DNA of 9,672 nt from Acidimicrobiia bacterium (GCA_013811855.1 JACCUL010000283.1:1-9672); one strand, 5' to 3'; numbered from the stretch's first letter, positions 1 through 6,382 are shown. The notes: a model not told the origin generated them from the letters alone. Translations and numbers: made by a program.

Positions 1-611
1 GTGCCGGGACGGCGACGGCACCTTCGTCCGGCGCCGTCGCCGTGGCCGAGAAGGTCGGCGCCGTCGTGGCGGCCGCGCCCGGTGGCGCCGGCGTCCCGGT
101 GGGGGCGGGACCTGGCGGTCACACCCAACGCCTGCTGACCGTCGTCAAGAGCGGGTCGATCCAAGAGGTCAAGGCCTCCCCGATCGACAAGGTCCATACG
201 TGGCCCCACCTGCTGGCGGCCGAGTTCGTCGCCTCGCTGGCCTGCCTTGCGTTCACGTTCGTGTTCTCGGTCTTCGTCAACGCCCCACTCCTGCAGAACG
301 CCAACTTCAACCAGACGCCGAACCCGTCCAAGGCGCCGTGGTACTTCCTCGGTCTGCAGGAACTGCTGACGATGTTCCACCCGATGATCGCCGGCGTCAC
401 CATTCCGGGTGTCGGCCTGATCGTTCTGATCTTCGCCCCGTTCATCGACAAGAACCCGTCCAACAAGCCCGAGGACCGCAAGTTCGCCACGTCGTTGATG
501 ACCGTGCACTTCATGTTCTGGTCCGTGCTCGTCATCATCGGTTCGTTCTTCCGCGGCCCCGGCTTCAACTTCACATTGCCGTGGAAGGACGGCCTCTTCT
601 TCGAGCTCTGA
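1..611 (+). CDS. qcrB: Cytochrome b, C-terminal (subunit IV-like) part, 5'-partial
   Basis: This is the menaquinol-binding membrane subunit of a cytochrome bc complex, or its C-terminal half. The frame is open to the left edge. A GTG at 42 gives 189 residues but has no Shine-Dalgarno sequence before it, so the start is probably outside the window. Numbering from that GTG, an Ala/Gly/Val-rich low-complexity stretch (about residues 1-28) leads to three hydrophobic helices at about 57-84, 120-136 and 148-170. This matches the three-helix subunit IV / cytochrome b C-terminal fold. The Qo-site segment reads PSKAPWYFLGLQELL; the usual PEWY motif is APWY here (residues 98-101), so the acidic residue is missing. 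The low-complexity stretch may be a linker from an upstream N-terminal cytochrome b domain or the extension of a separate gene. The gene ends 22 nt before the Rieske gene. Family confidence is high; whether cytochrome b is split or continuous is unknown. Confidence 0.88.
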   Translation, partial: AGTATAPSSGAVAVAEKVGAVVAAAPGGAGVPVGAGPGGHTQRLLTVVKSGSIQEVKASPIDKVHTWPHLLAAEFVASLACLAFTFVFSVFVNAPLLQNANFNQTPNPSKAPWYFLGLQELLTMFHPMIAGVTIPGVGLIVLIFAPFIDKNPSNKPEDRKFATSLMTVHFMFWSVLVIIGSFFRGPGFNFTLPWKDGLFFEL

Positions 612-615
612 GCTC

Positions 616-624
616 GAGAGGGAG
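616..624 (+). promoter_or_regulatory. Shine-Dalgarno sequence of the Rieske gene
   Basis: The purine-rich run GAGAGGGAG ends nine bases before the ATG at 634, in the 22-nt gap after the cytochrome b stop. It supports that ATG as the start of the Rieske gene. Confidence 0.6.
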
Positions 625-633
625 ATCACCCCC

Positions 634-1512
634 ATGTCTGCCGCAGGTTTCATCGCCATCGCCATCGGCGCCGCGGTCGTGCTGGCCGCGCTCGCTTTCG
701 TCACGTTGGCCAAGCGCACCGACGTGCGCGGGGCCGGCGCGCTGTCCAACGAGACGCGCCGTCGCGACCGTTCGGCGCGCCGGACGCGACCCGCCGAGGA
801 CCTCGTCGAGCGCGGTCCGACGGCCGACGAGGTCGAGGCGGCAGGCGTCGCCGCCCGCCACGGCACCGACATCGCCCCGGCAGAGCCCGCCCCGCTGATC
901 CCGTGGTCGCCGCCCGACCCCGAGGCCATCGGTGTCAGCCGGCGGATGTTCTTCAACCGGGCCAGCATCACGCTGACCAGCGCCGGCGTCGGTGCGTTCG
1001 CCGCCGCAGGGTTCGTCGCCTTCCTGTGGCCGACCGCCACCGGCGGCTTCGGCCAGGCCGTCAACGTCGGCAAGCTCGACAACATCCTCGACACGATCCG
1101 CACCGGCGACGGGTTCTTCTACGCCTCCAGCGCCCGCACGTGGATCACCGAGTACCCCGCCGACGCCATCCCCAAGGCTCGCGCCGTCTACGCCGACACG
1201 ATCGTTGCCGGCATGGAGCAGGGCGTCGTCGCGCTGTACCAGAAGTGCCCGCACCTCGGCTGCCGCGTCCCGTCGTGCGCCACCAGCGGTTGGTTCGAGT
1301 GCCCGTGCCACGGCTCGCAGTACAACCGCGTCGGCGAGAAGAAGGCCGGGCCGGCGCCTCGCGGCATGGACCGCTTCCCGGTCACCGTCGCCGCCAACGG
1401 CGACGTCACCGTTGACACCGGCACGATCGTCGCCGGACCCGCCATCGGCACCAACACCACAGGCCAGGAGGCCGAGGGACCGCACTGCATCACGGGGTCC
1501 GAGGAGCACTGA
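634..1512 (+). CDS. qcrA: Rieske [2Fe-2S] iron-sulfur subunit of the cytochrome bc complex
   Basis: The protein (292 aa) passes electrons from menaquinol at the Qo site to cytochrome c. Visible layout: helix 1 at about residues 3-26, followed by KR; a charged, Arg/Glu-rich cytoplasmic linker at about 27-100; a twin-arginine-like motif SRRMFFNR at 102-109; helix 2 at about 110-132; then the extracytoplasmic Rieske domain. Cluster boxes are CPHLGC (205-210) and CPCHGS (223-228). From the family, C205, H207, C223 and H226 bind the [2Fe-2S] cluster and C210-C225 form the disulfide. S228 and Y230 occupy the positions known to tune the redox potential through hydrogen bonds. Actinobacterial Rieske proteins described so far have three helices with a Tat motif before the last; this one appears to have two. 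Its TGA overlaps the ATG of the next gene by one base. Confidence 0.96.
   Translation: MSAAGFIAIAIGAAVVLAALAFVTLAKRTDVRGAGALSNETRRRDRSARRTRPAEDLVERGPTADEVEAAGVAARHGTDIAPAEPAPLIPWSPPDPEAIGVSRRMFFNRASITLTSAGVGAFAAAGFVAFLWPTATGGFGQAVNVGKLDNILDTIRTGDGFFYASSARTWITEYPADAIPKARAVYADTIVAGMEQGVVALYQKCPHLGCRVPSCATSGWFECPCHGSQYNRVGEKKAGPAPRGMDRFPVTVAANGDVTVDTGTIVAGPAIGTNTTGQEAEGPHCITGSEEH
1501..1506 (+). promoter_or_regulatory. Shine-Dalgarno sequence of the cytochrome c gene, inside the Rieske gene
   Basis: GAGGAG lies five bases before the ATG at 1512, within the last codons of the Rieske gene. It fixes the start of the cytochrome c gene at the TGATG junction and implies translational coupling. Confidence 0.6.
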
Positions 1513-2579
1513 TGCTCGCGCTCAGCACCACGGCCATCGCGTGGGTGCTCGTCCTCGTCATCGTCGTCGGCTGGATCGTCTACGCCGTCCTCAACATCGG
1601 CTCGGCCCGCCGGGAGGTCGGCTCGGAGATCGAGCTGGCCGCCAACCGCCGGCCGTACTACGACGACGAGCAGCTCGAGGGTCGGCGCCTCGAGCTGGTC
1701 CAGCTCCTCGGCGTGCTGCTGCTCGTCGTCGTCGTGATCGGCCTGCCGCTCTACTGGATCCTCGAGCCCAGCCGCCAGGCCGGGGCGGTCGAGGGCACGG
1801 ACAACCGGTTCGAGAACTGGGGCGCCGACCTGTTCGCCACCACGGCCGACGGCGGCTTCAACTGCGCCGGCTGCCACGGCGGCATGAACGCCACCGGTGG
1901 CGAGGCCGCGTACACCGTCACCGACGCCCTCACCGGTGAGGTCCGGGCCGTCAACTGGAAGGCTCCGGCCCTCAACACCGTGCTCTACCGGTACGACGAG
2001 GACGAGGTCGAGTACATCCTCAACTACGGCCGGCCCGGCTCGCCGATGTCGGCGTGGGGCCTCGTCGGCGGCGGACCGATGAACGCCCAGCAGATCGACA
2101 GCCTGATCGCCTACATCGACTCGATCCAGATCCAGCAGGTCGATTGCCTTGCCGGGGAGACCGACGAGGAGAACCGCCGTTGCGACGGCGGCCACCTGCC
2201 CGACGAGGTCCAGGCCGACATCGACACGCTGGCCCGCCAGTCCGTCGAGGACGGCACGTACGGCAGCTACGGCGAGGCGCTGTTCAATCTGGAGCTCAAC
2301 AGCGGCGCCTACTCCTGCGCCCGCTGCCACACCAAGGGCTGGAGCTACGGCGACCCGCAGGAGACCGGCCAGGGTGCCTTCGGGTGGAACCTCACTGGCG
2401 GCTCGGTCAACACCAAGTTTCCCGAGCAGGAGGACATGCTCGAGTTCCTCCGCCTCGGTTCGGTCAACGGACAGGGGTACGCCCCGCAGGCCCAGGGCAG
2501 CGGTCGCATGCCCGGCTTCGGGGGGATGCTGACCGACGAGCAGCTCGAGGCCATCGCCGAGTACGTGCGGGGCCTCTGA
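1512..2579 (+). CDS. qcrC: Membrane-anchored di-heme cytochrome c of the bc complex
   Basis: The 355-residue protein has two N-terminal hydrophobic helices (about residues 4-27 and 63-84) separated by a charged loop, then two c-type cytochrome domains outside the membrane. The heme-binding motifs are CAGCH (118-122) and CARCH (269-273). Likely axial methionines are M179 in the first domain (GSPMSAWG) and M333 in the second (RMPGFGG). C212 and C224 lie between the domains and could form a disulfide. From context, it accepts electrons from the Rieske centre and passes them towards a terminal oxidase, like the di-heme QcrC of actinobacterial III-IV supercomplexes. Here the gene follows the Rieske gene, whereas the classical actinobacterial order is qcrC-qcrA-qcrB. 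It overlaps both neighbours by one base (TGATG). Two anchors give a cytoplasmic loop of about 35 residues if both ends of the pair are outside. Confidence 0.93.
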   Translation: MLALSTTAIAWVLVLVIVVGWIVYAVLNIGSARREVGSEIELAANRRPYYDDEQLEGRRLELVQLLGVLLLVVVVIGLPLYWILEPSRQAGAVEGTDNRFENWGADLFATTADGGFNCAGCHGGMNATGGEAAYTVTDALTGEVRAVNWKAPALNTVLYRYDEDEVEYILNYGRPGSPMSAWGLVGGGPMNAQQIDSLIAYIDSIQIQQVDCLAGETDEENRRCDGGHLPDEVQADIDTLARQSVEDGTYGSYGEALFNLELNSGAYSCARCHTKGWSYGDPQETGQGAFGWNLTGGSVNTKFPEQEDMLEFLRLGSVNGQGYAPQAQGSGRMPGFGGMLTDEQLEAIAEYVRGL

Positions 2580-3406
2580 TGACGGGCCTGCTGTCGGCCA
2601 TCGTCGGCATCGAGTGGGAGCCCGAGCTCCGTGGCGTCCTCATCGTGATCATCGCCGTGGTGACGTTGTGCGGCGGCATCTACCTGGTGATGGCCACCAA
2701 CCTCGGCGCCCGGCTCGGCTTCCTCGTCGCGCTGACGGGCCTGGCCGGCTGGATGTCGTTGATGGGCGTGGTCTGGATGATCTACGGCATCGGCTTGAAG
2801 GGCCCGGAGCCGTCGTGGGCGGCCGTGCCCGGCCGCACCGTCCTGCAGGACACCGGCGCGCTCTCCCGGGCCGGGGTCTTCGGTGAGCCCGTCGCCGTGC
2901 CCGACGACGCCACGTTCGCCGAGGAGGCCACCATCGTCGCCGACGAGTTCGAGGCCGAGGGATGGGAGACTCTCGAGGAGTCCGATCCCGCCTTCGGCCA
3001 AGCCGGCGCCGCCGCCGGTGAGTTCCTCGAGGAGACGGCGACGTTCGAAGCCGGTGACTACCGCGTCGTCGCCGTCTACGACACCGGTGGCGAGCGGTAC
3101 CCGAAGCTCGGCGACCGCATCGACTTTGTGGCCTTCTTCCACAAGCCTCACTACGTCGTCGTCGACGTGGCGCCGCTGGAGCCGTTGCTCGAGGAGTCCG
3201 GCCGGGCGCCGGCCACGCCGGAGATCGACGAGAGCCGCCAGCACCAGTACGTGTACATGGTGCGCGACCTCGGCGCCCGCCGCCAGCCGGCGTTCGTGCT
3301 GACCATCGGCGGCTCGCTCATCTTCCTCACGCTGTGTTGGCTGCTGCACCGTCGCGAGCGGGTGCTGGTCACCAACCGCAGCGCCACCCCGGCCGTCATC
3401 AGCTGA
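2579..3406 (+). CDS. Unrecognised three-helix membrane protein between the bc and nuo genes
   Basis: I do not recognise this 275-residue protein. The ATG at 2579 overlaps the cytochrome c stop (TGATG), so it is probably translationally coupled; a longer in-frame opening upstream is only an out-of-frame shadow of the cytochrome c gene. It has hydrophobic helices at about residues 19-40, 46-72 and 237-256. Between helices 2 and 3 is a soluble, acidic region of about 165 residues containing the segments GIGLKGPEPSW (70-80), GDYRVVAVYDTGG (159-171) and FFHKPHYVVVDV (186-197). The final helix is followed by HRRER, so by the positive-inside rule the soluble domain faces outward, where the Rieske and cytochrome c domains lie. 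There are no heme CxxCH or iron-sulfur motifs; cysteines occur only at C31 and C253, inside helices. By position it may be an accessory or assembly subunit of the bc complex (inference). Confidence 0.85.
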   Translation: MTGLLSAIVGIEWEPELRGVLIVIIAVVTLCGGIYLVMATNLGARLGFLVALTGLAGWMSLMGVVWMIYGIGLKGPEPSWAAVPGRTVLQDTGALSRAGVFGEPVAVPDDATFAEEATIVADEFEAEGWETLEESDPAFGQAGAAAGEFLEETATFEAGDYRVVAVYDTGGERYPKLGDRIDFVAFFHKPHYVVVDVAPLEPLLEESGRAPATPEIDESRQHQYVYMVRDLGARRQPAFVLTIGGSLIFLTLCWLLHRRERVLVTNRSATPAVIS

Positions 3407-3420
3407 TGGGACCGTCGTGA
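3406..3420 (+). other. Four-codon mini-ORF linking the membrane protein gene to nuoA
   Basis: An ATG at 3406 overlaps the preceding stop (TGATG), reads M-G-P-S and stops at TGA 3418-3420. That stop overlaps the nuoA GTG as GTGA. It could carry terminating ribosomes to the nuoA start, or be chance; nothing shows that the peptide itself matters. Confidence 0.3.
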
Positions 3421-3890
3421 GTCAGTACCTGCCCGTCGTGGCGCTGGCGATCGTCACCGTGCTCTTCGGCGCGCTCAGCTTCGGCGCCTCCCGACTGCTC
3501 GCGCCGCGTCGGCCGTCGTCGGCCAAGTCGGCGCCGTACGAGTGCGGCATCCTCCCGAGCCAGGAGCCGCCCGAGCGCTTCCCGGTCAGCTTCTACATCG
3601 TGGCGATGCTGTTCATCATGTTCGACATCGAGATCATCTTCGTGTACCCGTACGCCGTCGCCCGCTCCTCGCTCGGCCTGTACGGGTTCGTGGCGATCGT
3701 CGTCTTCTCGGTCCTGTTCTTCCTGACGTTCGTCTACGAGGTCGCCAGGGGCGGGCTCGACTGGGGCCCCCTGCAGCGCTCGCGCAACCTGGAGTCGGCC
3801 GCCGCCGTCGTCAGCCCGGAGCGAACCACGACGACCACGATCCGGCGGGTCGGCACCGAGGGGCGGGGCGAGCCGGGCGAGGCGGCGTAG
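3417..3890 (+). CDS. nuoA: NADH-quinone oxidoreductase subunit A
   Basis: NuoA (157 aa, ND3 family) is a small membrane-arm subunit of complex I next to the quinone cavity. Three helices are visible at about residues 4-27, 57-79 and 87-109. The family signature YECG is at 41-44 in the loop between helices 1 and 2; its cysteine corresponds to the loop cysteine known to report the active/deactive state in mitochondrial ND3. The acidic FDIE signature is at 69-72 in helix 2. The start is GTG at 3417, ten bases after the previous stop; no upstream in-frame start is available. The protein is longer than a typical NuoA of about 120-140 residues because of a hydrophilic tail of about 40 residues with five consecutive threonines (137-141). 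It is followed immediately by nuoB (TAG then ATG, no gap). Confidence 0.95.
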   Translation: MSQYLPVVALAIVTVLFGALSFGASRLLAPRRPSSAKSAPYECGILPSQEPPERFPVSFYIVAMLFIMFDIEIIFVYPYAVARSSLGLYGFVAIVVFSVLFFLTFVYEVARGGLDWGPLQRSRNLESAAAVVSPERTTTTTIRRVGTEGRGEPGEAA

Positions 3891-4475
3891 ATGGGGCTCG
3901 TCAACGATCTGCTCGACGACGGCATGGGCGCACTCACCCACAACGTCATCACCAGCCGCCTGGAAGAGCTCGTCAACTGGGCCCGCTCGCGCAGTTCGTG
4001 GCCGGCCAACTTCGGCCTCGCCTGCTGCGCCATCGAGATGATGGCGACAGGTGGCGCCCACTACGACCTCAGCCGCTTCGGCATGGAGGTGTTCCGCGCC
4101 TCGCCGCGCCAGGCCGACATCATGATCGTCGCCGGCCGGGTCAGCCAGAAGATGGCGCCCGTGCTGCGTCAGGTGTACGACCAGATGATGGAGCCCAAGT
4201 GGGTCATCTCGATGGGTGTGTGCGCGTCGAGCGGCGGCATGTTCAACAACTACGCCGTCGTGCAGGGCGTGGACCAGATCGTGCCCGTCGACGTCTACGC
4301 GCCGGGCTGCCCGCCGACGCCGGAAACCCTGCTGCACGCCATCGAGACACTCCACGGCCTGATCGAGACCGGTGAGCTGCTGCGCCGGCGGGCCGAGTCG
4401 GGCGCCGGCGCCGACGTGCACGTCCGCGAGGTCGCCTCGACGGGCCCGGTGCCGATCCTGCTCGGGGGGCGCTGA
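3891..4475 (+). CDS. nuoB: NADH-quinone oxidoreductase subunit B (N2 cluster subunit)
   Basis: NuoB (194 aa, PSST family) carries the terminal [4Fe-4S] cluster N2, which reduces quinone at the interface with NuoD. The ligands are visible: the tandem pair C45-C46 (LACCAIEMM), C111 (GVCASSGG) and C140 (APGCPP). The conserved sequence around residues 63-88, including FRASPRQAD and GRVSQKMAP, is typical of the family. The ATG at 3891 abuts the nuoA stop and has GAGG at 3879-3882, eight bases upstream. The core ends near residue 170, and the C-terminal tail is short and Arg/Gly-rich. Unlike most junctions in this operon, the gene is followed by a 74-nt spacer with inverted repeats, the first of which overlaps the nuoB stop codon. 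Confidence 0.97.
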   Translation: MGLVNDLLDDGMGALTHNVITSRLEELVNWARSRSSWPANFGLACCAIEMMATGGAHYDLSRFGMEVFRASPRQADIMIVAGRVSQKMAPVLRQVYDQMMEPKWVISMGVCASSGGMFNNYAVVQGVDQIVPVDVYAPGCPPTPETLLHAIETLHGLIETGELLRRRAESGAGADVHVREVASTGPVPILLGGR

Positions 4476-4500
4476 ACGTGCCAGCGCAGCGAGCGCGTTC
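4474..4500 (+). promoter_or_regulatory. Hairpin 1 of the nuoB-nuoC spacer
   Basis: GAACGTGC (4474-4481) pairs with GCGCGTTC (4493-4500), giving eight pairs including one G-U, around an 11-base loop. It includes two bases of the nuoB stop codon. No T run follows, so it is not a normal rho-independent terminator. A role in mRNA stability or in setting nuoC translation is possible. Confidence 0.4.
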
Positions 4501-4508
4501 CCGACGGC

Positions 4509-4524
4509 GCGAGCGCCAGCTCGC
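4509..4524 (+). promoter_or_regulatory. Hairpin 2 of the nuoB-nuoC spacer
   Basis: GCGAGC (4509-4514) and GCTCGC (4519-4524) are perfect inverted repeats around a GCCA loop. The octamer GCGAGCGC occurs here (4509-4516) and again at 4489-4496 beside hairpin 1, so the spacer may be a small GC-rich repeat element. No T tract follows. Confidence 0.4.
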
Positions 4525-4549
4525 CCGGCGGAGATGGGTGTGGCACTGA

Positions 4550-5029
4550 GTGTCGGACACCTCGATGTTCGATTGCCCGCGGGCGGATTCGCTCGGCCAG
4601 GTTGTGCTGCACCCCAGCCGGGAGCGGTACGTCGACGTCGTCAAGGCGATGGCCGACGACGGCTTCACGACGTGCGCCGACCTGACCGCCGTCGACTTCC
4701 TCGCCCATCCCGGACGCCCGCTGCCCGACGGCGTCACGGCCGAACGCTTCGAGGTCGTCGTCAACCTGCTCGACATCCAGACCGGGCGACGCACCCGGCT
4801 GCGCGTCCAGGTGCCCGAGGGCGATCCGACGATCCCGACGCTGTTCGACGTCCATCCCGGCACCGAGGCGATGGAGCGCGAGGTCTACGACATGTTCGGC
4901 GTCGAGTTCACCGACCACCCGGACCTGACTCGCATCCTCATGCCCGAGGACTGGATCGGTCACCCGCTGCGCAAGGACGAGACGGTCGGCGCCATCCCCG
5001 TGCAGTTCAAGGAGGCGGGCAATGGCTGA
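4550..5029 (+). CDS. nuoC: NADH-quinone oxidoreductase subunit C
   Basis: NuoC (159 aa, 30-kDa subunit family) is a cofactor-free subunit of the connecting arm of complex I that packs against NuoD. The family signature is clear in the C-terminal half: EREVYDMFG at 109-117 and DWIGHPLRKDE at 134-144. It is a separate protein, not fused to NuoD as in E. coli. The GTG at 4550 is the best start, but its ribosome site is weak: the nearest good purine run (GGAG, 4530-4533) is 16 bases away and sits beside an out-of-frame ATG at 4534. An in-frame ATG at 4565 (residue 6) is an alternative and also lacks a clear site. The start codon lies in a small palindrome, GTGTC-G-GACAC (4550-4560). The TGA overlaps the nuoD ATG by one base. 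Confidence 0.94.
   Translation: MSDTSMFDCPRADSLGQVVLHPSRERYVDVVKAMADDGFTTCADLTAVDFLAHPGRPLPDGVTAERFEVVVNLLDIQTGRRTRLRVQVPEGDPTIPTLFDVHPGTEAMEREVYDMFGVEFTDHPDLTRILMPEDWIGHPLRKDETVGAIPVQFKEAGNG
5011..5015 (+). promoter_or_regulatory. Shine-Dalgarno sequence ahead of nuoD, spaced for a different ATG
   Basis: GGAGG is one of the clearest ribosome sites in the window. It is 13 bases from the nuoD ATG (5029) but the ideal six bases from an out-of-frame ATG at 5022, which reads M-A-D-E and stops at 5034-5036. Ribosomes may load at 5022 and reinitiate at nuoD, or use the long spacing. Confidence 0.5.
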
Positions 5030-6357
5030 TGAGTGATCTCATCGTCCAGACCGCCGAGGGTGGGCAGGAGCTCAAGCCGCGCTCGGAGGTGTCGGCCAAG
5101 GAGCTCCTGCGCGAGGTCGGCGCGGTCTTGCGGATGAGCGAGACCGAAGCGGCGCAGTTGGGTGGCGCGCCCGTCGATCCTGACGAAGACCAGACGATGA
5201 TCATCAACATGGGGCCGCAGCACCCCAGCACCCACGGTGTGCTGCGGCTCATGCTGGAGCTCCAGGGCGAGACCGTGCTGCGCTGCAAGCCGATCATCGG
5301 CTACCTGCACACCGGCATGGAGAAGACGGGCGAGCAGCTCACGTATATGCAGGGCGGCACCAACGTCACCCGCATGGACTACCTGAGCCCGTTCTTCAAC
5401 GAGCTCGTGTTCTCGATGGCGACCGAACAGCTCCTCGGGATCGACGGCGACCTGCCCGAGCGGGCGGTGTGGATCCGCATGCTGTTCTCCGAGCTCAACC
5501 GCATGTCGAGCCACCTGCTGTTCCTCGCCACCAACGGCATGGACCTCGGCGCCGTCTCGATGATGATCTACGGCTGGCGGGAGCGGGAGGAGGTGCTGCG
5601 CTTCTTCCAGAAGGTCACCGGGTTGCGCATGAACCACAACTACGTGCGCCCCGGCGGGGTCGCCGCCGACCTGCCGCCCGGCTGGCGGGACGACGTGCTG
5701 CGCCTGCTCGACCTGATCCCGCCGCGACTCGAGGAGTACGACACGCTGATGACCGGTCAGCCGATCTGGCGGGAGCGGCTGCAGGGCGTCGGTGTCATCA
5801 CGCCGACCGAGGCGCTGGCCCTCGGCGCCACCGGTCCGGTGCTGCGCTCGACCGGTGTCGACTGGGACCTCCGCCGCGGCATCCCCTACCTGCGCTACCC
5901 GGAGGTCGAGTTCGACGTCATCGTCGGCTCGTACGGCGACGCCTTCGACCGCTACGCCATCCGCCTCAACGAGGTGCGCGAATCGATGCGCATCGTCCGC
6001 CAGGTGCTCGACCGCATGCCGGCGGGCGACTATCGCATCCAGGACAAGAAGGTCACGCCCCCGCCGAGGGCACGCATCGACGAGTCGATGGAGGCGTTGA
6101 TCCACCACTTCAAGATCTTCACCGAGGGCTTCAAGGTGCCCGAGGGCGAGGTGTACGTCGCCGTCGAGAGCCCGCGGGGCGAGCTCGGCTGCTACATCGC
6201 CAGCGACGGATCGGCCCGCCCGTACCGGCTGCACATGCGGGCGCCGTCGTTCGTCAACATCCAGTGCCTGCCCCACATGATGCGCGGTGCGCTGGTCGCC
6301 GACGCCGTGGCCATCATCTCGTCGGTCGACCCCGTGCTCGGGGACGTGGACCGGTGA
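5029..6357 (+). CDS. nuoD: NADH-quinone oxidoreductase subunit D (quinone-site subunit)
   Basis: NuoD (442 aa, 49-kDa family) forms the quinone pocket with NuoB and descends from the large subunit of [NiFe] hydrogenases. Signatures seen: GPQHPSTHGVLR from residue 62, whose histidines lie in the quinone site; LHTGMEKTGE; RMNHNYVRPGG; RGELGCYIASDG; and the C-terminal SVDPVLGDVDR. The conserved core starts near residue 55; the first 50 or so residues are a hydrophilic extension longer than in many homologues. The ATG at 5029 is the only in-frame ATG before the core that fits, and it overlaps the nuoC stop as TGATG. A longer opening in the same frame back to 4372 is a shadow of nuoB/nuoC. The gene is followed by an 82-nt spacer with alternative hairpins. 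Confidence 0.97.
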   Translation: MSDLIVQTAEGGQELKPRSEVSAKELLREVGAVLRMSETEAAQLGGAPVDPDEDQTMIINMGPQHPSTHGVLRLMLELQGETVLRCKPIIGYLHTGMEKTGEQLTYMQGGTNVTRMDYLSPFFNELVFSMATEQLLGIDGDLPERAVWIRMLFSELNRMSSHLLFLATNGMDLGAVSMMIYGWREREEVLRFFQKVTGLRMNHNYVRPGGVAADLPPGWRDDVLRLLDLIPPRLEEYDTLMTGQPIWRERLQGVGVITPTEALALGATGPVLRSTGVDWDLRRGIPYLRYPEVEFDVIVGSYGDAFDRYAIRLNEVRESMRIVRQVLDRMPAGDYRIQDKKVTPPPRARIDESMEALIHHFKIFTEGFKVPEGEVYVAVESPRGELGCYIASDGSARPYRLHMRAPSFVNIQCLPHMMRGALVADAVAIISSVDPVLGDVDR

Positions 6358-6382
6358 GGACAGGGGCGATTCTGAGCCGCGA

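Noticed and set aside
2054..2578. Upstream extension of the 275-residue membrane protein inside the cytochrome c gene
   Set aside because: This part is out of frame with the cytochrome c, and its translation is Arg/Pro-rich noise. ATG 2579 at the TGATG junction is the natural start.
571..3349. Long open frames on the - strand opposite the Rieske, cytochrome c and membrane protein genes (for example 571-1509, 1188-2330, 2345-3349)
   Set aside because: They are complements of clear + strand genes in very GC-rich DNA. Their translations are low-complexity D/R/A/G/V-rich and contain no recognisable domain.
4474..4524. Terminator between nuoB and nuoC
   Set aside because: Hairpins are present but no T tract follows either, and the operon clearly continues with nuoC.
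4372..5028. Upstream extension of nuoD through nuoB and nuoC
   Set aside because: It is an out-of-frame shadow of nuoB and nuoC. Only the part from 5029 has family motifs.
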